In this document: positions 12,686 to 24,655 of the stretch, one piece after another
Position numbering within the stretch: position 1 is the first letter of the stretch
Layout of the letters: every line of letters starts with the position of its first letter
Assembly: GCF_910594005.1 (NCBI RefSeq)
Contig: NC_057818.1
Coordinates: 60,028,001 to 60,092,000, forward strand
Length of the DNA: 64,000 nt
Source of the DNA: Cervus elaphus
Lineage: Eukaryota; Chordata; Mammalia; Artiodactyla; Cervidae
Direction of reading: 5' to 3'
Translations under genes and position numbers: made by a program
The notes under the pieces: model-generated
Seen by the model: the letters and a program-made list of their open reading frames with translations, nothing else
What the model was told of the DNA's origin: nothing
Databases searched by the model: none

Positions 12686-12704
12686 CCTGTTCCAGCCCAT
12701 TTTA
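12686..12704. repeat. Target-site duplication, left copy (19 bp)
   Basis: A perfect 19-bp match to 26401-26419 (begins cctgttccag). The two copies bound the whole 13.7-kb L1-B/L1-C block, and the BovB sequence is continuous once the block and one copy are removed. Confidence 0.93.
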
Positions 12705-13074
12705 TGTCTTTCTTTTTCTTTTTTTCTTTTTTTTATTAGTTGGAGGCTAATTACCTCACAATATTTCAGTGGGTTTGTCATACATTGATATGAATCAGCC
12801 ATAGATTTACACATATTCCCCATGCCGATCCCACCTCCCACCTCCCTCTCCACCCGATTCCTCTGGGTCTTCCCAGTGCACCAGGCCTGAGCACTTGTCT
12901 CATGCATCCCACCTGGGCTGGTGATCTATTTCACCATAGATGATATACATGCTGTTCTTTCGAAACATCCCACCCTCACCTTCTCCCACAGAGTTCAAAA
13001 GTCTGTTCTGTACATCTGTGTCTCTTTTTCTGTTTTGCATATAGGGTTATCATTACCATCTTTCTAAATTCCAT

Positions 13075-16000
13075 ATATATGTGGTAGTTGCTGTAATGTT
13101 CTTTATGTTTCTGGCTTACTTCACTCTATATGATGGGCTCCAGTTTCATCCATCTCATTAGAACTGATTCAAATGAATTCTTTTTAAAGGCTGAGTAATA
13201 TTCCATGGTGTATATATACCACAGCTTCCTTATCCGTTCATCTGCTGATGGGCATCTAGGTTGCTTCCATGTCCTGGCTATTATAAACAGTGCTGTGATG
13301 AACATTGCGGTGCACATGTGTCTTTCAGATCTGGATTCCTCAGTGTGTATGCCCAGAAGTGGTATTGCTGCATCAAATGGCAGTTCTATTTCCAGTTTTT
13401 TAAGAAATTTCCACACTGTTCTCCATAGCGGCTGTACTAGTTTGCATTCCCACCAACAGTGTAAGAGGGTTCCCTTTTCTCCACACCCTCTCCAGCATTT
13501 ATTGCTTGTAGACTTTAGGACAGCAGCCATCCTGACTGGCGTGTAATGGTACCTCATTGTGGTTTTGATTTACATTTCTCTGATAATGAGTGATGTTGAG
13601 CATCTTTTCATGTGTTTGTTAGCTATCTGTATGTCTTCTTTGGAGAAATGTCTGTTTAGTTCTTTGGCCCACTTTTTGATTGGGTCTTTTACTTTTCTGG
13701 AATTGCACTTCAGGAGTTGCTTGTATATTTTTGAGATTAATCCTTTGTCTGTTTCTTCATTTGCTATTATTTTCTCCCAATCTGAGGGCTGTCTTTTCAC
13801 CTTACTTATAGTTTCCTTTGTAGTACAAAATCTTTTAAGTTTCATTAGGTCCCATTTGTTTAGTTTTGCTTTTATTTCCAATATTCTGGGAGGTGGGTCA
13901 TAGAGGATCTTGCTGTGATTTATGTCGGAGAGTGTTTTGCCTATGCTCTCCTCTAGGACTTTTATAGTTTCTGGTCTTACATTTAGATCTTTAATCCATT
14001 TTGAGTTTATTTTTGTGTATGGTGTTAGAAAGTGTTCTAGTTTCATTCTTTTGCAAGTGGTTGACCAGTTTTCCAGGCACCACTTCTGAAAGAGGTTGTC
14101 TTTTTTCCATTGTATATCCTTGCCTCCTTTGTCAAAGATAAGGTGTCCATAGGTTCGTGGATTTATCTCTGGGCTTTCTATTCTGTTCCATTGATCTATA
14201 TTTCTGTCTTTGTGCCAGTACCATACTTTCTTGATGACTGTGGCTTTGTAGTAGAGTCTGAAGTCAGGCAGGTTGATTCCTACAGTTCTATTCTTCTTTC
14301 TCAAGATTACTTTGGCTATTCGAGGGTTTTTTTTATTTCTATACAAATTGTGAAATTATTTGGTCTAGTTCTGTGAAAAATACCGTTGGTAGCTTGATAG
14401 GGATTGCATTGAATCTATAGATTGCTTTGGGTAGAAGAGCCATTTTGACAATATTGATTCTTCCAATCCTTGAACTCGGTATTTTTCTCCATCTGTTTGT
14501 GTCCTCTTTGATTTCTTTCATCAGTGTTTTATAGTTTTCTATGTATAGGTCCTTTGTTTCTTTAGGTAGATGTACTCCTAAGTATTTTATTCTTTTTGTT
14601 GCAATGGTGAATGGTATTGTTTCCTGAATTTCTCTTTCTGTTTTTTCATTGTTAGTATATAGGAATGCAAGGGATTTCTGTGTGTTAATTTTATATCCTG
14701 CAACTTTACTACATTCATTGATTAGCTCTAGTAATTTTCTGGAAGAGTCTTTAGGGTTTTCTATGTAGAGGATCATGTCATCTGCAAACAGCGAGAGTTT
14801 CACTTCTTCTTTTCCTATCTGGATTCCTTTTACTTCTTTTTCTGCTCTGACTGCTGTGGCCAAAACTTCCAACACTATGTTGAATAGTAGTGGTGAGAGT
14901 GGGCACCCTTGTCTTGTTCCTGATTTCAGGGGAAATGCTTTCAATTTTTCACCATTGAGGGTGATGCTTGCTGTGGGTTTGTCATATATAGCTTTTATTA
15001 TGCTGAGGTATGTTCCTTCTATTCCTGCTTTCTGGAGAGTTTTAATCATAAATGGGTGTTGATTTTTGTCAAAGGCTTTCTCTGCATCTATTGAGATAAT
15101 CATGTGGTTTTTCTCTTTCAATTTGTTAACGTGGTGTATTACATTGATTGATTTGCGGATATTAAAGAATCCCTGCATTCCTGGGATAAAGCCCACTTGG
15201 TCATGGTGTATGATTTTTTTAATATGTTGTTGGATTCTGTTTGCTAGAATTTTGTTAAGGATTTTTGCATCTATGTTCATCAGTGATATTGGCCTGTAGT
15301 TTTCTTTTTTTGTGGCATCTTTGTCTGGTTTTGGAATTAGGGTGATGGTGGCCTCATAGAATGAGTTTGGAAGTTTACCTTCTTCTGCAATTTTCTGGAA
15401 GAGTTTGAGTAAGATAGGTGTTAGCTCTTCTCTAAATTTTTGGTAGAATTCAGCTGTGAAGCCATCTGGTCCTGGGCTTTTGTTTGCTGGAAGATTTCTG
15501 ATTACAGTTTCGATTTCCTTGCTTGTGATGGCTCTGTTAAGATCTTCTATTTCTTCCTGGTTCAGTTTTGGAAAGTTATACTTTTCTAAAAATTTTTCCA
15601 TTTCATCCAAGTTGTCCATTTTATTGGCATAGAGCTGCTGGTAGTAGTCTCTTATGACCCTTTTTATTTCAGTGTTGTCTGTTGTGATCTCTCCATTTTC
15701 ATCTCTAATTTTGTTAATTTCGTTCTTCTCTCTTTGTTTCTTAATGAGTTTTGCTAATGGTTTGTCAATTTTGTTTATTTTTTCAAAAACCCAGCTTTTA
15801 GCTTTGTTGATTTTTGCTATGGTCTCTTTAGTTTCTTTTGCATTTATTTCTGCCCTGATTTTTAAGATTTCTTTCCATCTGCTAACCCTGGGTTTCTTCA
15901 TTTCTTCCTTCTCTAATTGCTTTAGGTGTAGAGTTAGGTTATTTATTTGGCTTTTTCCTTGTTTCTTGAGGTAAGCCTGTAATGCTATGAACCTTCCCCT

Positions 16001-16882
16001 TAGCACTGCTTTAACAGTGTCCCATAGGTTTTGGGTTGTTGTGCTTTCATTTTCATTCATTTCTATACATATTTTGATTTCTTTTTTGATTTCTTCTATG
16101 ACTTGTTGGTTATTCAGAAGCGTGTTATTTAGCCTCCATGTGTTTGAATTTTTAACAATTTTTTTCCTGTAATTGAGATCTAATCTTACTGCACTGTGGT
16201 CAGAAAAGATGACTGGAATGATTTCAATGTTTTTGAATTTTCCAAGACCAGATTTATGGCCCAGGATGTGATCTATTCTGGAGAAGGTTCCGTGTGCACT
16301 TGAGAAAAAGGTGAAGTTGATTGTTTTGGGGTGAAATGTCCTATAGATATCAATTAGGTCTAGCTGGTCCATTGTGTCATTTAAGGTTTGTGTTTTCTTG
16401 TTAATTTTCTGTTTAGTTGATCTATCCATAGTTGTGAGTGGGGTATTAAAGTCTCCCACTATTATTGTGTTACTATTAATTTCCTCTTTCATACTCGTTA
16501 GCATTTGCCATACATTTTGCGGTGCTCCTATGTTGGGTGCATATATATTTATAATTGTTATATCTTCTTCTTGGATTGATCCTTTGATCATTATGTAGTG
16601 TCCTTCTTTGTCTCTTTTCACATTCTTTATTTGAAAGTCTATTTTATCTGATATGAGTATTGTGACTCCTGCTTTCTTTTGGTCTCCGTTTATGTGAAAT
16701 ATTTTTTTCCAGCCCTTCACTTTTAGCCTGTATGTGTCTCATGTTTTGAGGTGGGTCTCTTGTAGACAGCATATATAGTGGTCTTCTTCTTGTATCCATT
16801 CAGCCAATCTTTGTCTTTTGGTTGGGGCATTCAACCCATCTACATTTAAGGTAATTATTGATAGGTGTGGTCCCATTGCCAT
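13075..16882 (-). pseudogene. L1-B ORF2, disrupted
   Basis: The start corresponds to 16882. The same TGA at codon 48 as in L1-A lies at 16739-16741. A 793-codon frame (16720-14339) then covers most of the endonuclease and the whole RT core (LFADDMILY near 14765-14795). A frameshift near 14340 and a stop near 13570 break the C-terminal third. The Cys/His-rich end is recognisable near 13455-13500. It is more intact than L1-A ORF2 in the middle of the gene but still cannot encode a complete protein. The RT core of L1-A and L1-B is the same because it lies in the identical inverted tract. Confidence 0.92.
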
Positions 16883-16933
16883 TTACTTTGTTGTTTTGGG
16901 TTCACGTTTATACAACCTTTCTGTGTTTCCTGT

Positions 16934-17860
16934 CTAGAGAAGATCCTTTAGCATTTGTTGAAGAGGTGGTAAGGTGGTGCTGAATTCTCTCTGCTTTTGC
17001 TTGTCTGTAAAGCTTTTGAATTCTCCTTCATATCTGAATGAGATCCTTGCTGGGTACAGTAATCTGGGTTGTACGTTATTCTCTTTCATTACTTTCAGTA
17101 TGTCCTGCCATTCCCTTCTGGCCTGGAGGGTTTCTATTGATAGATCAGCTGTTATCCTTATGGGAATCCCTTTGTGTGTTATTTGTTGTTTCTCCCTTGC
17201 TGCTTTTAGTATTTGTTCTTTGTGTTTGATCTTTGTTAGTTTTATTAATATGTGTCTTGGGGTGTTTCGCCTTGGGTTTATCCTGTTTGGGACTCTCTGG
17301 GTTTTTTGGACTTGGGTGGCTATTTCCTTCCCCATTTTAGGGAAGTTTTCAGCTATTATCTCCTCGAGTATGTTCTCATGGCCTTTCTTTTTCTCTTCTT
17401 CTTCTGGGACTCCTATGATTCGAATGTTGTGGTGTTTCACATTGTCCCAGATGTCCCTGAGGTTGTCCTCATTTCTTTTTATCCTTTTTTCTTTTTTCCT
17501 CTCTGCTTCATTTATTTCCACCATTTTATCTTCTAGCTCACTTAGCCTATCTTCTGTCTCCGTTATTCTACTCTTGGTTCCCTCCAGAGTGTTTCTGATC
17601 TCCTTGATTGCATTATTCATTTTGAATTGACTCTTTTTTATTTCTTCTAGGTCTTTATTAAACATTTCTTGCATCTTTTCAATCTTTGTTTCCAGGCTAT
17701 TTATCTGTAAGTCCATTTTGTTTTCAAGATTTTGGATCATTTTTATTATCATTATTCTAAATTCTTTTTCAGGTAGATTCCCTATATCCTCCTCTTTTGT
17801 TTGATTTGGTGGGCATTTTTCATGTTCCTTTACCTGTTGGGTATTTCTCTGCCTTTTCAT
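16934..17860 (-). CDS. L1-B ORF1 protein (intact)
   Basis: 308 codons, uninterrupted, and the same predicted protein as L1-A ORF1: lysine-rich N terminus, long coiled coil, RRM-like core with NIRIIGVPEEEE, and C-terminal domain. Absence of any amino-acid change over 308 residues is unexpected for two L1 copies whose 3' thirds differ by several percent. It fits recent sequence exchange rather than independent ageing. L1-C interrupts the L1-B 5'UTR about 0.85 kb upstream of this ORF, so the native promoter is physically separated from it. Confidence 0.88.
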   Translation of the reverse strand: MKRQRNTQQVKEHEKCPPNQTKEEDIGNLPEKEFRIMIIKMIQNLENKMDLQINSLETKIEKMQEMFNKDLEEIKKSQFKMNNAIKEIRNTLEGTKSRITETEDRLSELEDKMVEINEAERKKEKRIKRNEDNLRDIWDNVKHHNIRIIGVPEEEEKKKGHENILEEIIAENFPKMGKEIATQVQKTQRVPNRINPRRNTPRHILIKLTKIKHKEQILKAAREKQQITHKGIPIRITADLSIETLQARREWQDILKVMKENNVQPRLLYPARISFRYEGEFKSFTDKQKQREFSTTLPPLQQMLKDLL

Positions 17861-19053
17861 CTTGTTTAGATTGCTGTGTCTGGCGTGGGCTTTCTGTATT
17901 CTGGAGGTCTGTGGTTCCTTTTTATTGTGGAGGTTTTACCCAGTGGGTGGGGTTAGACGATTGGCTTGTCAAGGTTTCCTGGTTAGGGAAGCTTGCGTCG
18001 GTGTTCTGGCACGTGTAACTTGATTTCTTCTCTTTGGAGAGCAATGGAGTGCCCAGTAATGAGTTTTGAGATGGGTCTATGAGTTAGGTGTGACCTTAGG
18101 CAGCCTGTATGTTGACGTTCAGGGCTATGTTCCTGCGTTGCTGCAGAATTTGCGTGGTATGTTTTGCTCTAAAACTTATTGGCTCTTGGGTGGTGGTTGG
18201 TTTCAGTGTAGGTATGGAGGCTTTTGAACTGTCACTTATTACTTAAAGTTCCATGTAGTCAGGAGTTTTCTGGTGTTCTCAGGTTTTGGGCTTAAGTCTC
18301 CTGCCTCTGGATTTCAGTTTTATTCTTCCTGTAGTCTCAGGCCTTCTCCAACTATACAGCACTGATAATAAAACTTCTAGGTTAATGGCGAAAAGATTCT
18401 CCCCCATTAGGGACACCCAGAGAGGTTCACAGAGTTACATGAAGAAGAGGAGAGGGAGGAGGGAGATAGAGATGAGCAGGAGGAGAAAAAGGGGGACTCA
18501 AGAGGAGAGAGACAGATCTACGCAGTTGTCTGTTCCCAGAATGTTCTCCGTAGCCCAGACACCCACAAAGATTCACAGAGTTGGATTGGGAAGAGAAGGG
18601 AAAAGGAGGAAATAGAGGTATTCTGAGGTAGAAAACAGAGAGTCAAGATTGGGAGAGAATAATCAACACACTCCTGAATAAAAATGGGAACTGAATATTG
18701 GATTCTTTTTTTTTTTTTTTTTTAAATTTTTTTTTATTTTATTCATTTTTTTTTCCAGTGGGTTTTGTCATACATTGATATGAATCAACCATGGATTTAC
18801 ATGTATTCCCAATCCCGATCCCCCCTCCCACCTCCCTCTCCACTCGATTCCTCTGGGTCTTCCCAGTGCACCAGGCCGGAGCACTTGTCTCATGCATCCC
18901 ACCTGGGCTGGTGATCTGTTTCACCATAGATAGTATACATGCTGTTCTTTTGAAATATCCCACCCTCACCTTCTCCCACAAAGTTCAAAAGTCTATTCTG
19001 TTTTTCTGTGTCTCTTTTTCTGTTTTGCATATAGGGTTATCGTTATCACCTTT

Positions 19054-22000
19054 CTAAATTCCATATATATGTGTTAGTATGCTGTAATGATCTTTATCTT
19101 TCTGGCTTACTTCCCTCTGTATAATGGGCTCCAGCTTCAACCATCTCATTAGGACTGGTTCAAATGAATTCTTTTTAATGGCTGAGTAATATTCCATGGT
19201 GTATATGTACCACAGCTTCCTTATCCATTCATCTGCTGATGGGCATCTAGGTTGCTTCCATGTCCTGGCTATTATAAACAGTGCTGCGATGAACATTGGG
19301 GTGCACGTGTCTCTTTCAGATCTGGTTTCCTCAGTGTGTATGCCCAGAAGTGGTATTGCTGGGTCATATGGCAGTTCTATTTCCAGTTTTTTAAGAAATC
19401 TCCACACTGTTTTCCATAGCGGCTGTACTAGTTTGCATTCCCACCAACAGTGTAAGAGGGTTCCCTTTTCTCCACACCCTCTCCAGCATTTATTGCTTGT
19501 AGACTTTAGGACAGCAGCCATCCTGACTGGCGTGTAATGGTACCTCATTGTGGTTTTGATTTGCATTTCTCTAATAATGAGTGATGTTGAGCATCTTTTC
19601 ATGTGTTTGTTAGCCATCTGTATGTCTTCTTTGGAGAAATGTCTGTTTAGTTCTCTGGCCCATTTTTTGATTGGGTCATTTATTTTTCTGGAATTGAGCT
19701 GCAGGAGTTGCTTGTATATTTTTGAGATTAATCCTTTGTCTGTTTCTTCATTTTCTATTATTTTCTCCCAATCTGAGGGCTGTCTTTTCACCTTGCTTAT
19801 AGTTTCCTTTGTAGTGCAAAAGCTTTTAAGTTTCATTAGGTCCCATTTGTTTAGTTTTGCTTTTATTTCCAATATTCTGGGAGGTGGGTCATAGAGGATC
19901 TTGCTGTGATTTATGTCGGAGAGTGTTTTGCCTATGTTCTCCTCTAGGACTTTTATAGTTTCTGGTCTTACATTTAGATCTTTAATACATTTTGAGTTTA
20001 TTTTTGTGTATGGTGTTAGAAAGTGTTCTAGTTTCATTCTTTTGCAAGTGGTTGACCAGTTTTCCCAGCACCACTTGTTAAAGAGGTTGTCTTTTTTCCA
20101 TTGTATATCCTTGCCTCCCTTGTCAAAGATAAGGTGTCCATAGGTTCGTGGATTTATCTCTGGGCTTTCTATTCTGTTCCATTGATCTATATTTCTGTCT
20201 TTGTGCCAGTACCATACTGTCTTGATGACTGTGGCTTTGTAGTAGAGTCTGAAGTCAGGCAGGTTGATTCCTCCAGTTCCATTCTTCTTTCTCAAGATTA
20301 TTTTGGCTCTTCGAGGTTTTTTGTATTTCCATACAAATTGTGAAATTATTTGGTCTAGTTCTGTGAAAAATACCGTTGGTAGCTTGATAGGGATTGCATT
20401 GAATCTATAGACTGCTTTGGGTAGAATAGCCATTTTGACAATATTGATTCTTCCAATCCATGAACACGGTATTTTTCTCCATCTGTTTGTGTCCTCTTTG
20501 ATTTCTTTCATCAGTGTTTTATAGTTTTCTATGTATAGGTCCTTTGTTTCTTTAGGTAGATATACTCCTAAGTATTTTATTCTTTTTGTTGCAATGGTGA
20601 ATGGTATTGTTTCCTGAATTTCTCTTTCTGTTTTTTCATTGTTAGTATATAGGAATGCAAGGGATTTCTGTGTGTTAATTTTATATCCTGCAACTTTACT
20701 ACATTCATTGATTAGCTCTAGTAATTTTCTGGTAGAGTCTTTAGGGTTTTTTATATAGAGGATCATGTCATCTGCAAACAGTGAGAGTTTCACTTCTTCT
20801 TTTCCTATCTGGATTCCTTTTACTTCTTTTTCTGCTCTGATTGCTGTGGCCAGAACTTCCAACACTATGTTGAATAGTAGTGGTGAGAGTGGGCACCCTT
20901 GTCTTGTTCCTGATTTCAGGGGAAATGCCTTCAATTTTTCACCATTGAGGGTGATGCTTGCTGTGGGTTTGTCATATATAGCTTTTATTATGTTGAGGTA
21001 TGTTCCTTCTATTCCTGCTTTTTGGAGAGTTTTAATCATAAATGAGTGTTGAATTTTGTCAAAGGCTTTCTCTGCATCTATTGAGATAATCATATGGTTT
21101 TTATCTTTCAATTTGTTAATGTGGTGTATTACATTGATTGATTTGTGGATATTAAAGAATCCTTGCATTCCTGGGATAAAGCCCACTTGGTCATGGTGTA
21201 TGATTTTTTTAATATGTTGTTGGATTCTGTTTGCTAGAATTTTGTTAAGGATTTTTGCATCTATGTTCATCAGTGATATTGGCCTGTAGTTTTCTTTTTT
21301 TGTGGCATCTTTGTCTGGTTTTGGAATTAGGGTGATGGTGGCCTCATAGAATGAGTTTGGAAGCTTACCTTCATCTGCAATTTTCTGGAAGAGTTTGAGT
21401 AAGATAGGTGTTAGCTCCTCTCTAAATTTTTGGTAGAATTCAGCTGTGAAGCCATCAGGTCCTGGGCTTTTGTTTGCTGGAAGATTTCTGATTACAGTTT
21501 CGATTTCCTTGCTTGTGATGGGTCTGTTAAGATCTTCTATTTCTTCCTGGTTCAGTTTTGGAAAGTTATACTTTTCTAAGAATTTGTCCATTTCATCCAA
21601 GTTGTCCATTTTATTGGCATAGAGCTGCTGGTAGTAGTCTCTTATGATCCTTTGTATTTCAGTGTTGTCTGTTGTGATCTCTCCATTTTCATTTCTAATT
21701 TTGTTAATTTCGTTCTTCTCTCTTTGTTTCTTAATGAGTCTTGCTAATGGTTTGTCAATTTTGTTTATTTTTTCAAAAAACCAGCTTTTAGCTTTGTTGA
21801 TTTTTGCTATGGTCTCTTTAGTTTCTTTTGCATTTATTTCTGCCCTGATTTTTAAGATTTCTTTCCTTCTGCTAACTCTGGGTTTCTTCATTTCTTCCTT
21901 CTCTAATTGCTTTAGGTGTAGAGTTAGGTTATTTATTTGGCTTTTTTCTTGTTTCTTGATGTAAGCCTGTAATGCTATGAACCTTCCCCTTAGCACTGCT

Positions 22001-22871
22001 TTTACAGTGTCCCATAGGTTTTGGGTTGTTGTGTTTTCATTTTCATTCATTTCTATACATATTTTGATTTCTTTTTTGATTTCTTCTATGATTTGTTGGT
22101 TATTCAGAAGCGTGTTATTTAGCCTCCATATGTTTGAAGTTTTAACAATTTTTTCCTGTAATTGAGATCTAATCTTACTGCACTGTGGTCAGAAAAGATG
22201 ACTGGAATGATTTCAATGTTTTTGAATTTTCCAAGACCAGATTTATGGCCCAGGATGTGATCTATTCTGGAGAAGGTTCCGTGTGCACTTGAGAAAAAGG
22301 TGAAGTTGATTGTTTTGGGGTGAAATGTCCTATAGATATCAATTAGGTCTAGCTGGTCCATTGTGTCATTTAAGGTTTGTGTTTTCTTGTTAATTTTCTG
22401 TTTAGTTGATCTATCCATAGTTGTGAGTGGGGTATTAAAGTCTCCCACTATTATTGTGTTACTATTAATTTCCTCTTTCATACTCGTTAGCGTTTGCCGT
22501 ACATATTGCGGTGCTCCTATGTTGGGTGCATATATATTTATAATTGTTATATCTTCTTCTTGGATTGATCCTTTGATCATTATGTAGTGTCCTTCTTTGT
22601 CTCTTTTCACATCCTTTATTTGAAAGTCTATTTTATGTGATATGAGTATTGCGACTCCTGCTTTCTTTTGGTCTCCGTTTGCATGAAATATTTTTTTCCA
22701 GCCCTTCACTTTTAGTCTGTATGTGTCTCTTGTTTTGAGGTGGGTCTCTTGTAGACAGCATATATAGGGGTCTTGTTTTTGTATCCATTCAGCCAATCTT
22801 TGTCTTTTGGTTGGGGCATTCAACCCATTTACATTTAGGGTAATTATTGATAGGTGTGGTCCCGTTGCCAT
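19054..22871 (-). pseudogene. L1-C ORF2, near-intact with one frameshift
   Basis: Starts MATGPHLSIITLNVNGLN at 22871. The endonuclease domain is complete through SDHSAVRLDLNYRKK, with the INIYAPN, GDFNTPL and IDHILG blocks. A one-base deletion in a T run near 22149 (six Ts, seven in L1-B) shifts the frame. The correct frame then runs uninterrupted for about 1,000 codons to 19054 and includes the RT core (LFADDMILY) and the C-terminal Cys-rich segment CWRGCGEKGTLLHCWWEC. Restoring frame is not implied. As it stands the protein would stop after 250 residues. The endonuclease arginine that is a stop codon in L1-A and L1-B is present here. Confidence 0.93.
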
Positions 22872-22922
22872 TTACTTTGTTGTTTTGGGTTCACGTTTAT
22901 ACAACCTTTCTGTATTTCCTGT

Positions 22923-23849
22923 CTAGAGAAGATCCTTTAGCATTTGTTGAAGAGCTGGTTTGGTGGTGCTGAATTCTCTCTGCTTTTGCTTGTCTGTAAA
23001 GCTTTTGAATTCTCCTTCATATCTGAATGAGATCCTTGCTGGTTACAGTAATCTAGGTTGTAGGTTATTCTCTTTCATTACTTTCAGTACGTCCTGCCAT
23101 TCCCTTCTGGCCTGGAGGGTTTCTATTGATAGATCAGCTGTTATCCTTATGGGAATCCCTTTGTGTGTTATTTGTTGTTTTTCCCTTGCTGCTTTTAATA
23201 TTTGTTCTTTGTGTTTGATCTTTGTTAATTTGATTAATATGTGTCTTGGGGTGTTTTGCCTTGGGTTTATCCTGTTTGGGACTCTCTGGGTTTCTTGGAC
23301 TTGGGTGGCTATTTCCTTCCCCATTTTAGGGAATTTTTCAGCTATTATCTCCTCGAGTATTTTCTCATGGCCTTTCTTTTTGTCTTCTTCTTCTGGAACT
23401 CCTATGATTCGAATGTTGGGGCATTTCACAGTGTCCCAGAGGTTCCTGAGGTTGTCCTCATTTCTTTTTATCCTTTTTTCTTTTTTCCTCTCTGCTTCAT
23501 TTATTTCCACCATTTTATCTTCTAGCTCACTTATCCTATCTTCTGCCTCCGTTATTCTACTCTTGGTTCCCTCCAAAGTGTTTTTGATCTCATTCATTGC
23601 ATTATTCATTTTGAATTGACTCTTTTTTATTTCTTCTAGGTCTTTATTAAACAGTTCTTGAATCTTTTCAATCTTTGTTTCCAGGCTATTTATCTGTAAC
23701 TCCATTTTGTTTTCAAGATTTTGGATCATTTTTATTATCATTATTCTAAATTCTTTTTCAGGTAGATTCCCTATCTCCTCCTCTTTTGTTTGACTTGGTG
23801 GGCATTTTTCATGTTCCTTTACCTGTTGGGTATTTCTTTGCCTTTTCAT
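22923..23849 (-). pseudogene. L1-C ORF1, truncated by a late stop
   Basis: The frame opens at 23849 and runs 268 codons, with coiled coil and RRM-like core like those of L1-A. It ends at TAA (23043-23045), where L1-A has a tyrosine codon (TAC) in the LLYPARISF segment. The last 40 residues of the C-terminal domain remain as homologous sequence to 22923. Loss of this end would remove part of the nucleic-acid-binding C-terminal domain. It lies 51 nt upstream of ORF2, as in the other copies. Confidence 0.9.
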
Positions 23850-24655
23850 ATTGTTTAGATTGCTGTATCTGGAGTGGGCTTTCTGTATTCTGGAGGTCTG
23901 TGGTTCCTTTTTATTGTGGAGGATTAACCCAGTGGGTGGGGTTAGATGATTGGCTTGTCAAGATTTCCTGGTTAGGGGAGCTTGTGTCAGTGTTCTGGTG
24001 CGTGGAACTTGATTTCTTCTCTTTGGAGAGCAATGGAGTGCCCAGTAATGAGTTTTGAGATGGGTCTATGTGTTAGGTATGTCCTTGGGCAGCCTGTATG
24101 TTGATGTTCAGGGCTATGTTCCTGCGTTGCTGCAGAATTTGCGTGGTATGTTTTGCTCTAAAACTTATTGGCTCTTGGGTGGTGGTTGGTTTCAGTGTAG
24201 GTATGGAGGCTTTTGAACTGTCACTTATTACTTAAAGTTCCATGTAGTCAGGAGTTTTCTGGTGTTCTCAGGTTTTGGGCTTAAGTCTCCTGCCTCTGGA
24301 TTTCAATTCTATTCTTCCTGTAGTCTCAGGACTTCTCCAACTATACAGCCCTGATAAGAAAACTTCTAGGTTAATGGCTAAAAGATTCTCCCCCGTTAGG
24401 GACACCCAGAGAGGTTCACAGAGTTACATGAAGAAGAGGAGAGGGAGGAGGGAGATAGAGATGAACAGGAGGAGAAAAATGGGGACTCAAGAGGAGAGAG
24501 AGACAGATCTACGCAGCTGTCTGTTCCCAGAGTGTTCTCCGTAGCCCAGTCACCTACAAGGATTCACAGAATTGGATTGGGAAGAGAAGCGGAAAGGAGG
24601 AAATAGAGGTGTTCTGAGGTAGAAAACAGAGAGTCAAGATTGGGAGAGAATAATC

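Larger units (their letters stand above)
9223..12704 (-). mobile_element. BovB (RTE-clade LINE), 3' end through endonuclease region
   Basis: Minus-strand BovB. The left end is the element's 3' end, with the same tcagtcgctca-type sequence found in Bov-tA SINEs. Reading right to left in the element's sense, the 3'UTR precedes fragments of reverse transcriptase (10388-10720, containing WPQDWK and FIPIPKKGNAKECSNY) and of the APE-like endonuclease domain (12397-12660, containing LEWFDEDLQDLLELTPKK). Many stops and frameshifts make it non-coding. It is interrupted by a solo LTR (10658-11405) and at 12705 by the L1-B/L1-C block, resuming at 26420. It occupies the same place in all three units, so it predates the tandem duplication. 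Confidence 0.92.
12705..18707 (-). mobile_element. L1-B, 3' end through part of the 5'UTR (outer L1, left part)
   Basis: Full-length bovine-type L1 on the minus strand, split by nested L1-C. The T-rich run at 12707-12735 is its A tail. The 3'UTR, ORF2 and ORF1 follow, then 5'UTR up to 18707, where L1-C begins. The distal 5'UTR resumes at 24656-26400, and the 19-bp target duplication brackets both parts. The segment about 14743-18707 is the inverted twin of 3166-7130 in L1-A: matched coordinates always sum to 21873, so no indels occur. Outside that tract L1-A and L1-B differ at several percent of positions. Confidence 0.92.
18708..24655 (-). mobile_element. L1-C: L1 nested in the 5'UTR of L1-B
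   Basis: Minus-strand L1 with an A tail at 18708-18723 (read as T on +). It has a complete 3'UTR, ORF2 and ORF1 and about 0.8 kb of 5'UTR, ending at 24655. At that point the sequence switches to a leader position that joins L1-B after a gap. Compared with L1-A, about 126 bp of leader (3040-3165) is missing from L1-B at the junction and no target-site duplication is visible. This suggests insertion with a small target deletion, or a later rearrangement. It differs from L1-A and L1-B throughout, so it was an independent young element. It is the least damaged ORF2 here. Confidence 0.85.
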
